In this document: positions 41,939 to 53,181 of the stretch, one piece after another | Layout of the letters: the number at the start of each line of letters is the position of its first letter | Position numbering within the stretch: the first letter of the stretch is position 1 | Assembly (NCBI GenBank): GCA_963576565.1 | Contig: OY755046.1 | Coordinates: 73,277,719 to 73,341,718, forward strand | From: Aspidapion aeneum | Lineage: Eukaryota > Arthropoda > Insecta > Coleoptera > Brentidae | Direction: 5' to 3' | DNA length: 64,000 nucleotides | Notes under the pieces: generated by a model | The model's input: the letters and a program-made list of their open reading frames with translations, nothing else | Database searches by the model: none | Told to the model about the DNA's origin: nothing | Made by a program: the position numbers and the translations under genes

Positions 41939-42530
41939 TGTCTATGGCCCTACCATACTGCAAATCGGTGCTTTTGTTGATAAACTATATATAGTTTTTA
42001 AAATATGAATTTTCAAAATTTGGCCCTTTTGGTCTTATAGGATTCCCTACCGTAAAATTCTCTAAATGACGTTTTTTTCCGAAACTTAACTCAGGGTCTG
42101 GTTTTTCTCATCTCTATTGCCTTACCATTCTGCAACTCGATTTAAAATATGAATTTTCAAAGTTTGGCTATTTTGGTCTTATGGGATTTCTTACCCTAAA
42201 ATTCGCTAAATGTCGTTTTTCGGAATCTCAACTCAGGGTGTGGTTTTTTCGCATCTCTATGGCCCTAACATACTGCAACTCGGTGCTTTTGTTGATAAAT
42301 TGTATAGTTTTTAAAATATGAATTTTCAAAGTTTGGCTATTTTAGTCTTATGGGATTCCCTACCCTAAAAATTGCTAAATGACGTTTTTCCGAATCTTAA
42401 ATCAGGGTGTGGTTTTTTCGCATCACTATGACCCCACCAAACTACAACTCGGTGCTTTTGTTGATAAACTATATACTTTTTAAAATATGAATTTTCAAAG
42501 TTTGGCTATTTTGGTCATGGGATTTCCGAG
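41700..42530 (-). repeat. ~168-bp satellite, inverted diverged units
   Basis: Reverse-orientation units: GATTCCCTACCGTAAAATTC, GACGTTTTTCCGAATCTTAA, GGTGTGGTTTTTTCGCATCT, GCAACTCGGTGCTTTTGTTG. Four to five units, more diverged than the array at 30575-32350, interrupted by a MITE at 41769-41938. Confidence 0.8.
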
Positions 42531-42639
42531 CCCTTTCACAAACGATTCATCATCATCTTATTCGCCTTCTGTTTTGCAGAAATTAGGTTAGTAGTTCTCG
42601 AGATAATGATAATGAACAATTTGATTTTTTTTCAACTAG

Positions 42640-43585
42640 TTAAGGCCATCAAAAAGTTATACCGCATAGTAAGGCAAAAGTTAAAATAAAAGCAAAACTA
42701 ACCAAAGGCTTTCAAGTAAATAAAGGTCTTAAACAAGGTTGCTGTATCTCGCCTACGCTCTTCAAGATATACTTGGAACAAGTCCTTAAAGTATGGAAGA
42801 GAAAATGCCAAAATATGGGAATTCCGTTGGACGAAACCACCTTGTATACTTTATGTTTCGCCGATGATCAGATAGTAGTGGCTCAGGATTATGACGACCT
42901 CGAATAAATGACACGAAAACTAATAGAAGAGTACAATAAGTGGGGACTAGAGGTTAATCTCAATAAGACAGAGTATATGTGTATCGGTGGAATGAAACAA
43001 GATCTAATCTTAAATGCCGGGCAGCGAATTCAGTCCTGACGGAACACTAGACAAAGCTATAAAAGATCGAAACGTACAAGGAAGAAAAGCAATAACTTTA
43101 TTAAATGGAATAATTTGGAACCAAAGTATATCAAAACTTAACAAAAAGCTTATATATAACACCATTGTAAAAAGTATTATTACATACGGCTCAGAAGTAT
43201 GGCCAATCAAGGATAGAACAGAAAAAATGCTTTCCGCTACGGAGATGGACTATTGGAGAAGAGCAGCAGGGAAATCAAAAAGAGAAAGAGTTACAAATCA
43301 AAGAATAAGAGAAATTATGACAGTGGGTGAACGTACTTTAGTGGATGATATAAGAACAAAACAACTGGTGTGGTACGGACATGTACAAAGAATGAATGAC
43401 GAAAGACTACCTAAACAAATACTACAATGGAAACCAACTGGCCGAAGAAAACGAGGACGGCCAAGGAGAAGCTGGAGAGAAGGAATAGATAGTGAAATAA
43501 GAATAAGAGGCCTAGATGATGAATTATGGGCAAACAGAGACGGGTGGAGATTGGATATCGGAAGACGTAGAACGTTGTGAAACCG
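42640..43585 (+). pseudogene. LINE reverse transcriptase C-terminal half
   Basis: The plus strand encodes KGLKQGCCISPTLFKIYLEQ, LCFADDQIVVAQD (catalytic FADD) and, after a TAA near 42905, KLIEEYNKWGLEVNLNKTEY. From 43014 there is an open 188-residue frame with ITYGSEVWPI and QLVWYGHVQRMNDERLPKQI then GRRKRGRPRRSW. These are domains of a non-LTR (RTE/CR1-like, clade unresolved) polyprotein. The 5' end is truncated and at least one stop is present. A related copy runs off the right edge (63455-64000). Confidence 0.75.
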
Positions 43586-43589
43586 ATAA

Positions 43590-43980
43590 ATATATATATA
43601 CAATTTGATACAAAATCTTTAGAAACCTCTGTATATTATAAGCTGTTAAAACTTCCTTGTGTTTAAATTGGCCTATAGGATAATTTAAGTCTTCTTGAGC
43701 AACAAACATAGGCAATTACTCTACTTAAAATATTTTGATTAGAAAAACTTTGGAAAATATACAGACACACACATTAGAGTTCATTGATCCATTGGAATTT
43801 ATAGAAAAAACAAACATTTCATAATTTAGATGCCAAAAATATCAAATTTTACATACTGATTATCATGGATCACAAAACTGAAATGAAATGAGAGAAAAAG
43901 TAAAAAAAATTCGATTTTTTTATATCTTAAGTTCTCCAAATATCTTACTCTAAAAAAATAAGACGAATTACTAATATTAA
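43590..43980. other. No gene seen
   Basis: AT-rich spacer between two LINE fragments of opposite orientation. Confidence 0.4.
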
Positions 43981-43986
43981 AATCAA

Positions 43987-44990
43987 CTCCTTGGATCCTG
44001 ACAATCATCTTCTGTCAGGTGTTTTGACTCATTGATCTCTGGATTGACTGTTGCCATTCTAGTTTAGGACGCCCTCTTTTTCTGCGCTCTATTGGTTACC
44101 ATTCTAGGACCTGCTTTGGCCGTACCATATCAGTTGTCTTTTAGTGATTTCATCCGCTATGCTTCCCTGATTCCCATTCTTTCTTTTATGGTCTCATTTC
44201 TTGTATGATCTGTTCTAGATGTTCCCATTGATCTTCTTATTGCATCCATTTCGACACTTTCTATTTTTGTTTTATATTTTTTACAACAAGTGTTTATTCC
44301 ATACAACAGCGTACTTTTTACCATTGTTTCATGTATGTGAAATTTTACATTATTTTTTTATCTCTCTGCTCCATAAAATACCGTTAAGACATCACAAAAC
44401 CTTTTTTACTTTTACTATTAGTTTTTCCAGTTCTTTACAGTCAGTTTCTGTCTTATCAAATGTGACACCCAAGTATACATACTTATTGCACTTGATTCGT
44501 TTCCAATACATAACTAATATGTCTTGTCTATGTTCACTGTTAACCCCCACTTTTGGTATTCTTCCCATAACTTTCTCATCATATACTCCATGTCTTCTTT
44601 ATCATTAGCTACAATTACTTGGTCGTCAGCAAACTGTAGTGTGTATATGGTAAAACTGTCGTTAAGTTGTATTCTCATGCCGTGTACTTTACGTTTTCAG
44701 TTTTTTAGAGCTACTGCGATATATATTTTAAAAAGAGTTGGAGAGATACAACATTCCTGTCTTAAGTCTTGCCTTACCAGAAATTCTTTTTGTCGATTTC
44801 CAATTAATTAATTTTAGATTTTGACCATTAGTATAGTTCTTTTTATTATTTTTATGTATGTATGATTGATATTAGTTTGCTCTAACACTCTCCATAATTT
44901 TTCTACTGGAACGGTATCATATGCTTTCTGTAGATCCACAAAGGTAACATATAGGACTCATGTTACCTTTGTTGTAAAGAACCTTCTCTT
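43987..44990 (-). pseudogene. LINE 3' fragment with FADD box
   Basis: Inverse of TTGTCAGGATCC at 43990 through CTAGAATGGCAACAGTCAAT, then LGVTF and, near 44630, LQFADDQVIVANDKEDMEYM. Same family as 26700-27835. Several frame breaks. Confidence 0.7.
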
Positions 44991-44999
44991 AAATTAAAT

Positions 45000-46640
45000 A
45001 CTTTTGAACGCCCAGTACATTGAGGAATTTAATTCATTCACTTGATTCATCCCCTTAAAAATGCAATATATATATACACCATCAGACCTTTCCCCCCGTT
45101 TTCCCTTTTGTCCCTCCTTTTAACAGTCCATGGCCCGGTTTCCCTCATCTTAAACACGTTCACTTCAGCCACCCTCTTACGAGATAAATCAAGAAACATT
45201 AGAGCCTATAAACTGCCCCGTTTGAGGGGGGATGATAAAATGCAGAACACTTTTAAAAGTGCATCATCTGGCACAGCTATAGGTATTGTTACGGGTTCAC
45301 AGCAACAAATATAACCAGCAAATATCAAAAACGATATTGTGAAGCTGCCCCAGGGTTTCATGAAAAACCGAGCGAATATTTTCCTAATTTTTCCTGGTAG
45401 CAGTTACAATAATCTCAACCTCGTTTAGAACGTAAGCGTTTTAGCGTAATAGCTTTTATCACAACCCTTTTATTGATGGAAATTAAACACTTTCTTTAAA
45501 GCAAGTAGTTATGTATTGTGAAAATAAAATATCGGTACATTTCCCAAAGTATTGCATGTTGTCATATTTATCTCATTCGCATAAAGATTAAATTCATAAC
45601 ATTAAAATAATCATTTTCATTAACAACATTCGATTCAGAGTCTATCAGTTAATTTAATAGTGTCGGGTACGATTTTATTTTAAATCGAACCCTTAAACGA
45701 GGGTACCGTAGTAGATCTCTTATGTGAATAAAATAAATATGAAACAGTTTTAAGAACGTTACAAACTTTAATGAATACAAAATAAAACTCTGTTGCAATT
45801 TACAAATTGTTACAAGACTTTTCTTATGACCTATAAAACGAACAAGACCCAAAATATTAAAATAAAACTTTAACTTACCAAAATAACAAACTGCAAAATA
45901 TTCTTCAAATATAAAAATCTTATGTTTCTTTACTGACAATTAATTTTAGAGGTTTTAGTTAAGTTCAACAAAACTTAGAATGTAACTACCGACTTGTCTT
46001 CTCAAAGTTTGGGTTTTTATAAAGGATAGGTTGGACCTAAATAATCCATTATCCCCTCTTTGAAGAGCTTGGAGGAACCAAGTCAGTGGCGTTGCTGATA
46101 ATCCTAAAATTTACTTTACATTCTAGCTAATGAGCTAAACAAGATAAGCTAAACAAAAACAGAGATAAAATACATTTTATAGACAACATTTTCTTATCTC
46201 ACAGTTTTTCCATGTCCAATCACTTTAAAGGGAAAACCCTCTCGCTACTTGCTGTATCCCCATTACGACTCCCACTCTAGACTTTTCAATAGTTTTTCTC
46301 GCCATAACCATCTGCTGTGTAGTGGGCGGCAACCAAATGTTTTCTATTTTGGAGGGAGGCGGAACCACTTTCTTATCTCAACAGAACCATAATTGTGTTT
46401 GTCGCTTTTCCAAGATGGTTTCGTACAGTGGCACAGTCAGGGGTTATTTGCATTCCTGACAATAGTAAACGTCCTTATTAACAAAAGCTTTTATTGTAAA
46501 GCAAAACGGTTTAAAGTCAATTTTCATAGTCCACGAATTTTGCCAACAACCGATAGATACTAGAATACGTTATTGTTCAACTTTGTTCGAAATAAAAGTC
46601 TCACCATCTTTACAGCCAGGAGCCACCACTACACAATAAT
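45000..46640. other. No gene recognised; includes a short LTR-like piece
   Basis: TGTTACGGGTTCACAGCAAC at 45292-45345 resembles the start of the solo LTR at 46643. The rest is AT-rich with no supported exon. Short frames (for example 45649-45939) show no motif. Confidence 0.35.
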
Positions 46641-46642
46641 AA

Positions 46643-47058
46643 TGTTACGGGTTCTCCACAACAATTAAAACTCGCAATTGTTGAAAACGATACGTCAATT
46701 TATTCCGACAAATTATGTACAAAAACACACACTTAAACTTACTAATAACTTGCTAATAATTCACTACTTTAATACGCCTATTAACTTCGCGTTAACATCT
46801 AGCGATCACTACCATTGGTTATCTCTGACTGACTGCCTGGTGCGCGACCCCGGCCCAATATATAGGATCGTCCATCTCTCTCGAACTTTCCGGCAGCCTT
46901 CGACGTCCGGAAAGTTCTCGTATTATTGCGACCGCAAGTCACAGATAACGCAACTAAAACCTAGACTAAGAATACAACCTTAAGATAAATCAACCTAATA
47001 CTACACTAAACCTAAATAAATTCCAATTATAAAATTGAAATAACTTAAATTTGTAACA
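46643..47058 (-). mobile_element. Solo LTR (Gypsy-like), 416 bp
   Basis: Bounded by TGTTAC and GTAACA and flanked by the 4-bp duplication ATAA (46639-46642, 47059-47062). Read on the minus strand it has CTATATATTGGGCC (TATA-like) and a downstream AATAAATTGACG poly(A)-like signal, as expected for an LTR. No internal retroelement remains. A diverged relative is at 48727-49035. Confidence 0.7.
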
Positions 47059-47062
47059 ATAA

Positions 47063-47900
47063 CATTATAATTTTGCTTGCACTAAAACTTTGTCATACCT
47101 TTATGCACTTTTGTTTACTCACTAGTACTTTTATTTAACCATAGCTTTATTTACTTTTAACCATAGCTTTATTTACTTTTAATAATCTTTTTCTATTAAC
47201 TATCTTAAGCTCTGACGGATTCGAGTTTAATTCAAGTCAAAGTTTGGTAAAAATAATGATACAATAATGAATCTCTCTACAAAGGATCACGGGTATTTAA
47301 GCTAACCCCCCTACCAGAAAAGTCGATCTAATTCGACCAGGTGTCGGCCTTATTTTGGCGAAACAAGTGTTTTCTGTTTGTTTTTTTTTGGACAGGAAAT
47401 ATAGTCTTTGGCGGTCGATTTTTTTAAAAGGAAATCCATGTTTTTGTGTACTTGCAGGTGGTAACAAAATTTGTTTTTGTCGATCTGATTAAAAGAAAAT
47501 CGCACGTGTATCCTGCTAATGCAGGTGTATCCTGTTGCTACACTTTAGTTTTGGGGTAAAAATGGAACACATGTTTGGCGGATATTATGCAAGCACCGAG
47601 GTATCAAAAAGGCAAAGTGCTTATGATTTTCATTTAGTTTCAGTTTATAGATGGCAAAGTCACATCACATCTACGTCATAAGTCAGTGCTAGTCCGTGGT
47701 CAGTTTATCGAAGTCTGTGTATAGTGATGTGATAGGTTGAATACAATACTGTGAGTTACTTTATCTTTACATTGTTCAATTGTTATTATTTATTAATTTT
47801 CAAAAATAAACTTTCTTACGGGTCAACCTCCAACTAGATAAAGATTATTTAGCTTTTGAAATTTAAACTGTTAGCTGATCACTACAATATTGTTGAACTC
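47063..47900. other. No gene seen
   Basis: Intronic AT-rich sequence. A less AT-rich patch at 47640-47740 (TACGTCATAAGTCAGTGCTA) is not repeated here, and its nature is unknown. Confidence 0.4.
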
Positions 47901-47906
47901 ATTGTA

Positions 47907-48724
47907 CCAGGGTGGGCCAAATTCGACGTTTTTTGCTGGTTTTAGGCATTTCTAGCCGAGATACACAAAAACGAGTGGACATGTCCTGGGCTCGATTTTC
48001 GAGACGTGTTTAAATATCAAAACCGCTTCTTGATAAACCTTGTAGTTTTTTAGCTACAAGGGGGGTTTGAAAAGTCTGCATTTATGGAGGTGGCCTATAA
48101 CTTTTATTGTTATGAAAATTTCATTTTGGTGTAAGATGCTTTTTTGCAGGTTTTTTTATGGACAACCCAACTGTCGAACTAAATTTTATGCGTCACTGTT
48201 AGTTTTTTAGATATTACAAAAAGTTTAAATTTTCTTACGGAATGACTCAGTTTTTGTTTTGAAATCTACGTAAAATTTTCTGTTTAACGATATGTCATAA
48301 ATATCTTGAAAACTGCGTAACGAACTGTCATTTATGACATATCGTTAAACAAAAAATTTGACGTAGATTTTAAAACAAAAACAAAAAATTAGTCATTCCA
48401 TAAGAAAATTTAAACTTTTTTTAATATCTCAAAAACTAAAAGTGACAGATAAAAATTAGTTTGACAGTTGGATTTTTCATAAAAAAACCTGTGAAAATGC
48501 ATCTTACACCAAAATGAAATTTTCATAAATAAAAAAGTTATAGGCCTCCATAAATGCAGACTTTTCAAAATCCCCTTGTAGCTAAAAAACTACAAGGTTT
48601 ATCAAAAACCGGTTTTGATATTTGAAGACGTCTCGAAAATCAAGCCCAGGACATGTCCACTCGTTTTTGTGTATCTCGGCTCATACCTAAACCCAGCAAA
48701 AAACATCGAATTTGGCACACCCTG
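47907..48724. mobile_element. Mariner-type fold-back (CAGGGTG family)
   Basis: Starts CCAGGGTGGGCCAAATTCGA and ends CGAATTTGGCACACCCTG with TA outside. Arms of about 350-400 bp are inverted (AAAAACGAGTGGACATGTCC on the left, GGACATGTCCACTCGTTTTT on the right). No coding sequence. It lies directly against the broken LTR at 48727. Confidence 0.75.
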
Positions 48725-48726
48725 TA

Positions 48727-49035
48727 CAATAACGTCACTAAAACTCACTAATATCTCACTACTGAAAGCGGCTTATTAACTTCGTGTTAACATCTCGCTA
48801 TTACTACAGCTCGTTATCTCTGCCTGACTGGTTAGGCGATGTCCACTCGCTTATATACCCTCTGCGATCTTTCGCGAACTATCTATCCTTTTTCGGCGCC
48901 TAGAACAGTCGCGTATACAAGCGAACCCAACTAAAACCTAGACTAATCATACAACCATAAGATAAGTCAACCTAATACTGCACTAAACTTAAATAAATTT
49001 TAACTATAAAATCTAAATAAGTTTAATTTGTAACA
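48727..49035 (-). mobile_element. LTR fragment related to the 46643 solo LTR
   Basis: Shares TTAACTTCG(C/T)GTTAACATCT, TTATCTCTG(A/C)CTGACT, AACTAAAACCTAGACTAA and ends TTTGTAACA. The outer 5' portion (on plus) is missing where the fold-back abuts. Confidence 0.5.
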
Positions 49036-49039
49036 GTAT

Positions 49040-50330
49040 TCTTTATTAAGAGTTACTGTTATTCCTATTTTTCTTTAAGTGCCCTGTCTTTTTGCCGTGC
49101 GACTACCACTACATAGAGGCCCTGTATGACATATTTGGATATATTATTCATAACAAAAACATTTTATGTAAAAAAAAACCAAGTACGCGAAAATGGTATT
49201 CCGTAAAAAGAATTGAGATAAAAGTAAAGCCAAGTTCTCCAATACAAATTTCAAAATGAAAGGTTCTTACTAGTTTGAAAAAAAAATTTCCGCGGACTTA
49301 GCTTTTTTTTACATGAAATGTTTTTGTTATGATTTCACTCATTTTTTAAAGGATTTGGATAATATTTAAGTTTTAAAGTAGTAAAATATGCGAAATATTG
49401 TTAAAAACTTTTGCAATGCCTTACTTAAAATTTTGAGGTTTTTTAATTTTTTCCTGTAGTTTTATCATAGTTCCTATCAGCCTTCAAAAGCTTTCTAACG
49501 TTTCTGGAAGTGGGCAATGTGACTTTTACATAACTTTACATGTATAGGGGAGGGGAGTAAATGCGAATTTTGGGGTTTTTTCCAAGATGTTGGTCAAAAT
49601 TTCTATCAGTGTGCCAAATTTCAGCTTTGTAGCATGTCTGAAGTACAGTAGAATTTTGATGAACTATCATGAGTGAGTCAGTGAGCCAGTGAGTGAGGGG
49701 CAATTTCGAGGTTTTTGAAATTTCGTAACTACTTTACTACTTTATGAAAGTCTATGAAACTTGGAGGGATTGTTAACTCTATAAAGGTTTACGACTGTGC
49801 AAAGTTTGAGTTTCGTAGTTTATTCCAAAGTAGAGTTTTAGATAGGTTAAATATGGGCTGAAATGTTTCAAGAAAACATGGTACAGCAGTTTCCGCGCGA
49901 ACTTGGCGGGGCACTGCCGTGCCCCCAGATGTTTGAGAGTCAATATTCAGTGGTACTAGGGGAAGGAGGCTTAAACTTCAAATAACCTCCCCCCCTTGCG
50001 TTCGTTACTGGGATATACATAGCTCGGAATATAATGTGAATGAAAAATGTAGAAAATCCTTATTGAATGAAAAATTATAGAAGAAATGTTATTTAGAGCG
50101 GAAAAATAGAATATTCACTTCCATGGTCGCCTTCGTACACGTTTTGTAGCTACACAGCTACAGCTACAACAAAGAAAAATCCTCGAAATAAACATTGAAA
50201 AAATCTTTGATGCATTCATGGAGAAACAATCCAGCAAGGAACTTCATTATTACATTTATTTGCTATTTAATAAAATTATTACATTGGCGTACGTAGAAAT
50301 TGATCCTGGGGAGACTTAAGGCAGTGGAGG
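49040..50330. repeat. Intronic DNA with a dispersed repeat (49430-49935)
   Basis: 49430-49935 mirrors 37820-39150 (TTTCTGGAAGTGGGCAATGT, GTAGCATGTCTGAAGTACAG, GGCGGGGCACTGCCGTGCCC). Remaining parts show nothing recognisable. Confidence 0.45.
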
Positions 50331-50331
50331 C

Positions 50332-50490
50332 GCGTCGGGGGGGGGGGGGGGCAGGGGGTCTTGACCCCTCTACCTTTTTCAAACCACATAATAATCTTTC
50401 AAAATCCATAATATGTTTGTAAAATGTAAAGTTTTCTTTACTTCAGAATTTATACGGCCACCCCACTATTTAAGAACTGCGCCGCCGCTG
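50332..50490. mobile_element. GC-rich MITE (CAGTGGAGGCGCG)
   Basis: CAGTGGAGGCGCGTCGGGGG ... CTGCGCCGCCGCTG, with TTAAGG on both sides. The CAGTG end suggests a hAT-type MITE, and the duplication is imperfect. Confidence 0.4.
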
Positions 50491-50557
50491 GGTTAAGGGC
50501 GGATCGAAACCTTTTAATCTTGATTTTAGGGGAAAAAATTATTGACCTATAACACTT

Positions 50558-50812
50558 CTCAATGTAGTAGTATTAAATTAGCAAAATTAAAATGGAAATT
50601 TGCCGGTCATAATATTAGACAGAAAGACGATCGTTGGAACAAATGTATTGTAAACTGGAGACCTTGGGAAAATAAAAGAAGTAGGGGAAGACCCCAAATG
50701 AGATGGGCGGACGATTTGAAGAAACACGCGGGAAGTAGATGGATGAACACGGCAATGGACAGAAGAGTGGAAGATATTGGGGAAAGCCTATGTCCAAAGA
50801 TGGATTGAAGAA
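50558..50812 (+). pseudogene. RTE-type LINE 3' end
   Basis: The plus frame encodes LKWKFAGHNIRQKDDRWNKC, then RSRGRPQMRWADDLKKHAGS and ends with CPKMD/ RWIEEG-like residues, the C-terminus of insect RTE endonuclease-reverse transcriptases. Everything 5' is missing. It runs directly into the (AGAAT)n array, as RTE elements run into simple-repeat tails. Confidence 0.7.
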
Positions 50813-51330
50813 GGCAAAATAGAATAGAATAGAAAAGAAGGCAAAATAGAATAGAATAGAATAGAATAGAATAGAATAGAATAGAATAGAATAGAATAGA
50901 ATAGAATAGAATAGAATAGCATAGAATAGAATAGAATAGAATAGAATAGAATAGAATAGAATAGAATAGAATAGAATAGAATAGAATAGAATAGAATAGA
51001 ATAGAATAGAATAGCATAGAATAGAATAGAATAGAATAGAATAGAATAGAATAGAATAGAATAGAATAGAATAGAATAGAATAGAATAGAATAGAATAGC
51101 ATAGAATAGAATAGAATAGAATAGAATAGAATAGAATAGAATAGAATAGAATAGAATAGAATAGAATAGAATAGAATAGAATATAGTAGAGTAGAGTAGA
51201 GTAGAATAGAATAGAATAGAATAGAATAGAGTAGAGTAGAGTAGAGTAGAGGAGAGTAGGGTAGAGTAGGGTAGAGTAGGGTAGAGTAGAGTAGAGTAGA
51301 ATAGAATAGAATAGAATAGAATAGATAGAA
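50813..51330. repeat. (AGAAT)n microsatellite, ~0.5 kb
   Basis: Near-perfect AATAG units with AGCAT variants about every 100-150 bp, then AGAGT/AGGGT variants from 51185. Long frames across it (YSILF) are artefacts. Confidence 0.97.
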
Positions 51331-51464
51331 CGACATTCAATCAGTGTCGCCCTCTATGTTCCTATGTGAAAAAAATAAAATACAGCCCTCTACGATGTGA
51401 AGAGGACAGATACATCTAACTTAACTATATATATTAAACAAAAACATAATAAGCATCTAAACTA

Positions 51465-51830
51465 GAAAAACAGGTGGTTTATATAAAAACTAATACCACT
51501 TAAATTCATAAAAATAATATGACAGGAAAACCCAATGATTGATCGCAGGCAATCACTCGATATAACTCTAGAAATGGCATGTCTACGTATGTTACACAAC
51601 ACATCCACAAAAGTGTCACTTTTCACAGCTTTTATTTCCGTCGGCGATAACCCTTTGATATGAAAATATTTTATCACGGCTCTTATCTAGTTTTTTTCCA
51701 TCTTTTAAAATTGACACACTGTATAAACTTTCAAAATAAGCAGGACACAAACTACTTGACGCACTCACTTTAAACTTTGAGCGTATACTGATCACAAGCA
51801 AGGCTACACAAACACGTTGGAACACAAAAG
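51465..51830 (-). pseudogene. Mariner transposase N-terminal fragment, copy 1 of 3
   Basis: The minus frame encodes RAVIKYFHIKGLSPTEIKA, the start of SETMAR-like insect mariner transposases, then diverges (VKSDTFVDVLCNIRRHAISR). The same ~200-bp block recurs at 51935-52155 and 52465-52620 in the same orientation, 470 and 530 bp apart. The catalytic domain is absent. Confidence 0.5.
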
Positions 51831-51934
51831 CAAATCGGGCCTGCTATAGGCTAGGCTGGAAACTTTTCATCCGATCCTCGTACATCTTACTTAAGTATAT
51901 ACATTAAACCATAACATAATAAGCACCTAAACTA

Positions 51935-52155
51935 GAAAAACAGGTGGTTTATATAAAAACTAATACCACTTAAATTCATAAAAATAATGTGACAGGAAAA
52001 CCCAATGATTGATCGCAGGCAATCACTCGATATAACTCTAGAAATGGCATGTCTACGTATGTTACACAACACATCCACAAAAGTGTCACTTTTCACAGCT
52101 TTTATTTCCGTCGGCGATAACCCTTTGATATGAAAATATTTTATCACGGCTCTTA
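51935..52155 (-). repeat. Mariner-derived block, copy 2 of 3
   Basis: Almost identical to copy 1 over about 215 bp, including the IKYFHIKGLSPTEIKA coding segment. Confidence 0.6.
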
Positions 52156-52159
52156 GGAT

Positions 52160-52440
52160 ATTTATTTCTTATTGTTGTATTATCATCGGACCACTATGTT
52201 TATACCAAATTTTATCCAAATCGGATAACGGGAAGTGTGTCAAAAACACATTTTTCTATAGAAGGGGTGGGGGTAGGGGTGGGAGGATATTTTTTTCTTA
52301 ATGTTGTATTGTCATGGGACCACTATGTGTGTACCAAATTTCATCCAAATCGGATAATGGGAAGTGTGTCAAAAACGCTTCACAAGATTTGATAGATAGT
52401 TACATAGTTAGATAGTTAGATAGATAGTTAGACAGAACAT
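52160..52440. repeat. Tandem 135-bp repeat with GATA tail
   Basis: GGATATTT(A/T)TTTCTTA(T/A)TGTTG...ACCAAATTT(T/C)ATCCAAATCGGATAA...GTGTGTCAAAAAC occurs twice, followed by TTAGATAG repeats. It resembles 3' regions of other dispersed repeats. Confidence 0.55.
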
Positions 52441-52464
52441 CTGGAGCTAAATAAAAGCTTGTAA

Positions 52465-52620
52465 AAACAGGTGGTTTATATAAAAACTAATACCACTTAA
52501 ATTCATAAAAATAATGTGACAGGAAAACCCAATGATTGATCGCAGGCAATCACTCGATATAACTCTAGAAATGGCATGTCTACGTATGTTACACAACACA
52601 TCCGCAAAATTGTCACTTTT
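52465..52620 (-). repeat. Mariner-derived block, copy 3 of 3 (partial)
   Basis: Shares GGTGGTTTATATAAAAACTA through GTCACTTTT with copies 1-2 and ends where an unrelated ORF remnant begins. Confidence 0.55.
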
Positions 52621-52621
52621 A

Positions 52622-52827
52622 TTAAAATTTCATCAAAATTCTACCCTTGGGGCTTTCGGAGACGTCGAAATAAATCCTATTTTCGAGGGCGGTTGAAGCT
52701 ACCCCCGAGCACATAATATTTACACCACCCCATGTGATGTAATCGAATACACGTTTAGATATAGCGGTCTTTCGTGCAATGTTAAAACCTCTCGCTACAA
52801 CGATAAAACCTAGTAACTCGATGTTTG
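52622..52827 (-). pseudogene. Unrecognised coding remnant
   Basis: About 69 residues are open on the minus strand, from the TIR boundary to 52622 (ELLGFIVVARGFNIARKTAI, FDYITWGGVNIMCSG, ALENRIYFDV). The composition looks protein-coding rather than random AT-rich. I do not recognise the family. It is cut by the TIR element at 52828. Confidence 0.3.
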
Positions 52828-52906
52828 ACGAGTCGTTAAATACCGAGATGAATTCCATCAAAGGAGCATGCGCCAAAATTAACGTCAAAATGTCTAATTT
52901 AAATTA

Positions 52907-52952
52907 TTGGCGCGAATACCGGGATTGGCGCGAATACCGGGATTGGCGCGAG
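52907..52952. promoter_or_regulatory. Three tandem E2F-like sites
   Basis: TTGGCGCGAA at 52907 and 52925, and TTGGCGCGAG at 52943, exactly 18 bp apart inside an ATTGGCGCGAATACCGGG repeat. Copy 1 has two such sites. Consensus match only. Confidence 0.4.
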
Positions 52953-53181
52953 ATCGAAGAGCTTAACGTATAATAAAAAATTCAAGGTATAAAATAATGG
53001 TCAATTCTAATTTTTAGGTATGATTTTATGTAGGTACCGGGTGGTTTTTTATAACCGGAGCATTCAGCAACTTTATCATTGAAAATAAAGGGCTATAATA
53101 AATTGTAGATTTTTTTTGGTTAATTATGATGATGATGAACTTTAAAAGCCAACATAATTTTTTTCTATCCGTCACCATGTA

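Noticed and set aside
50607..51340. Long minus-strand frames of YSILF repeats up to 241 residues
   Set aside because: Translation of an (AGAAT)n microsatellite.
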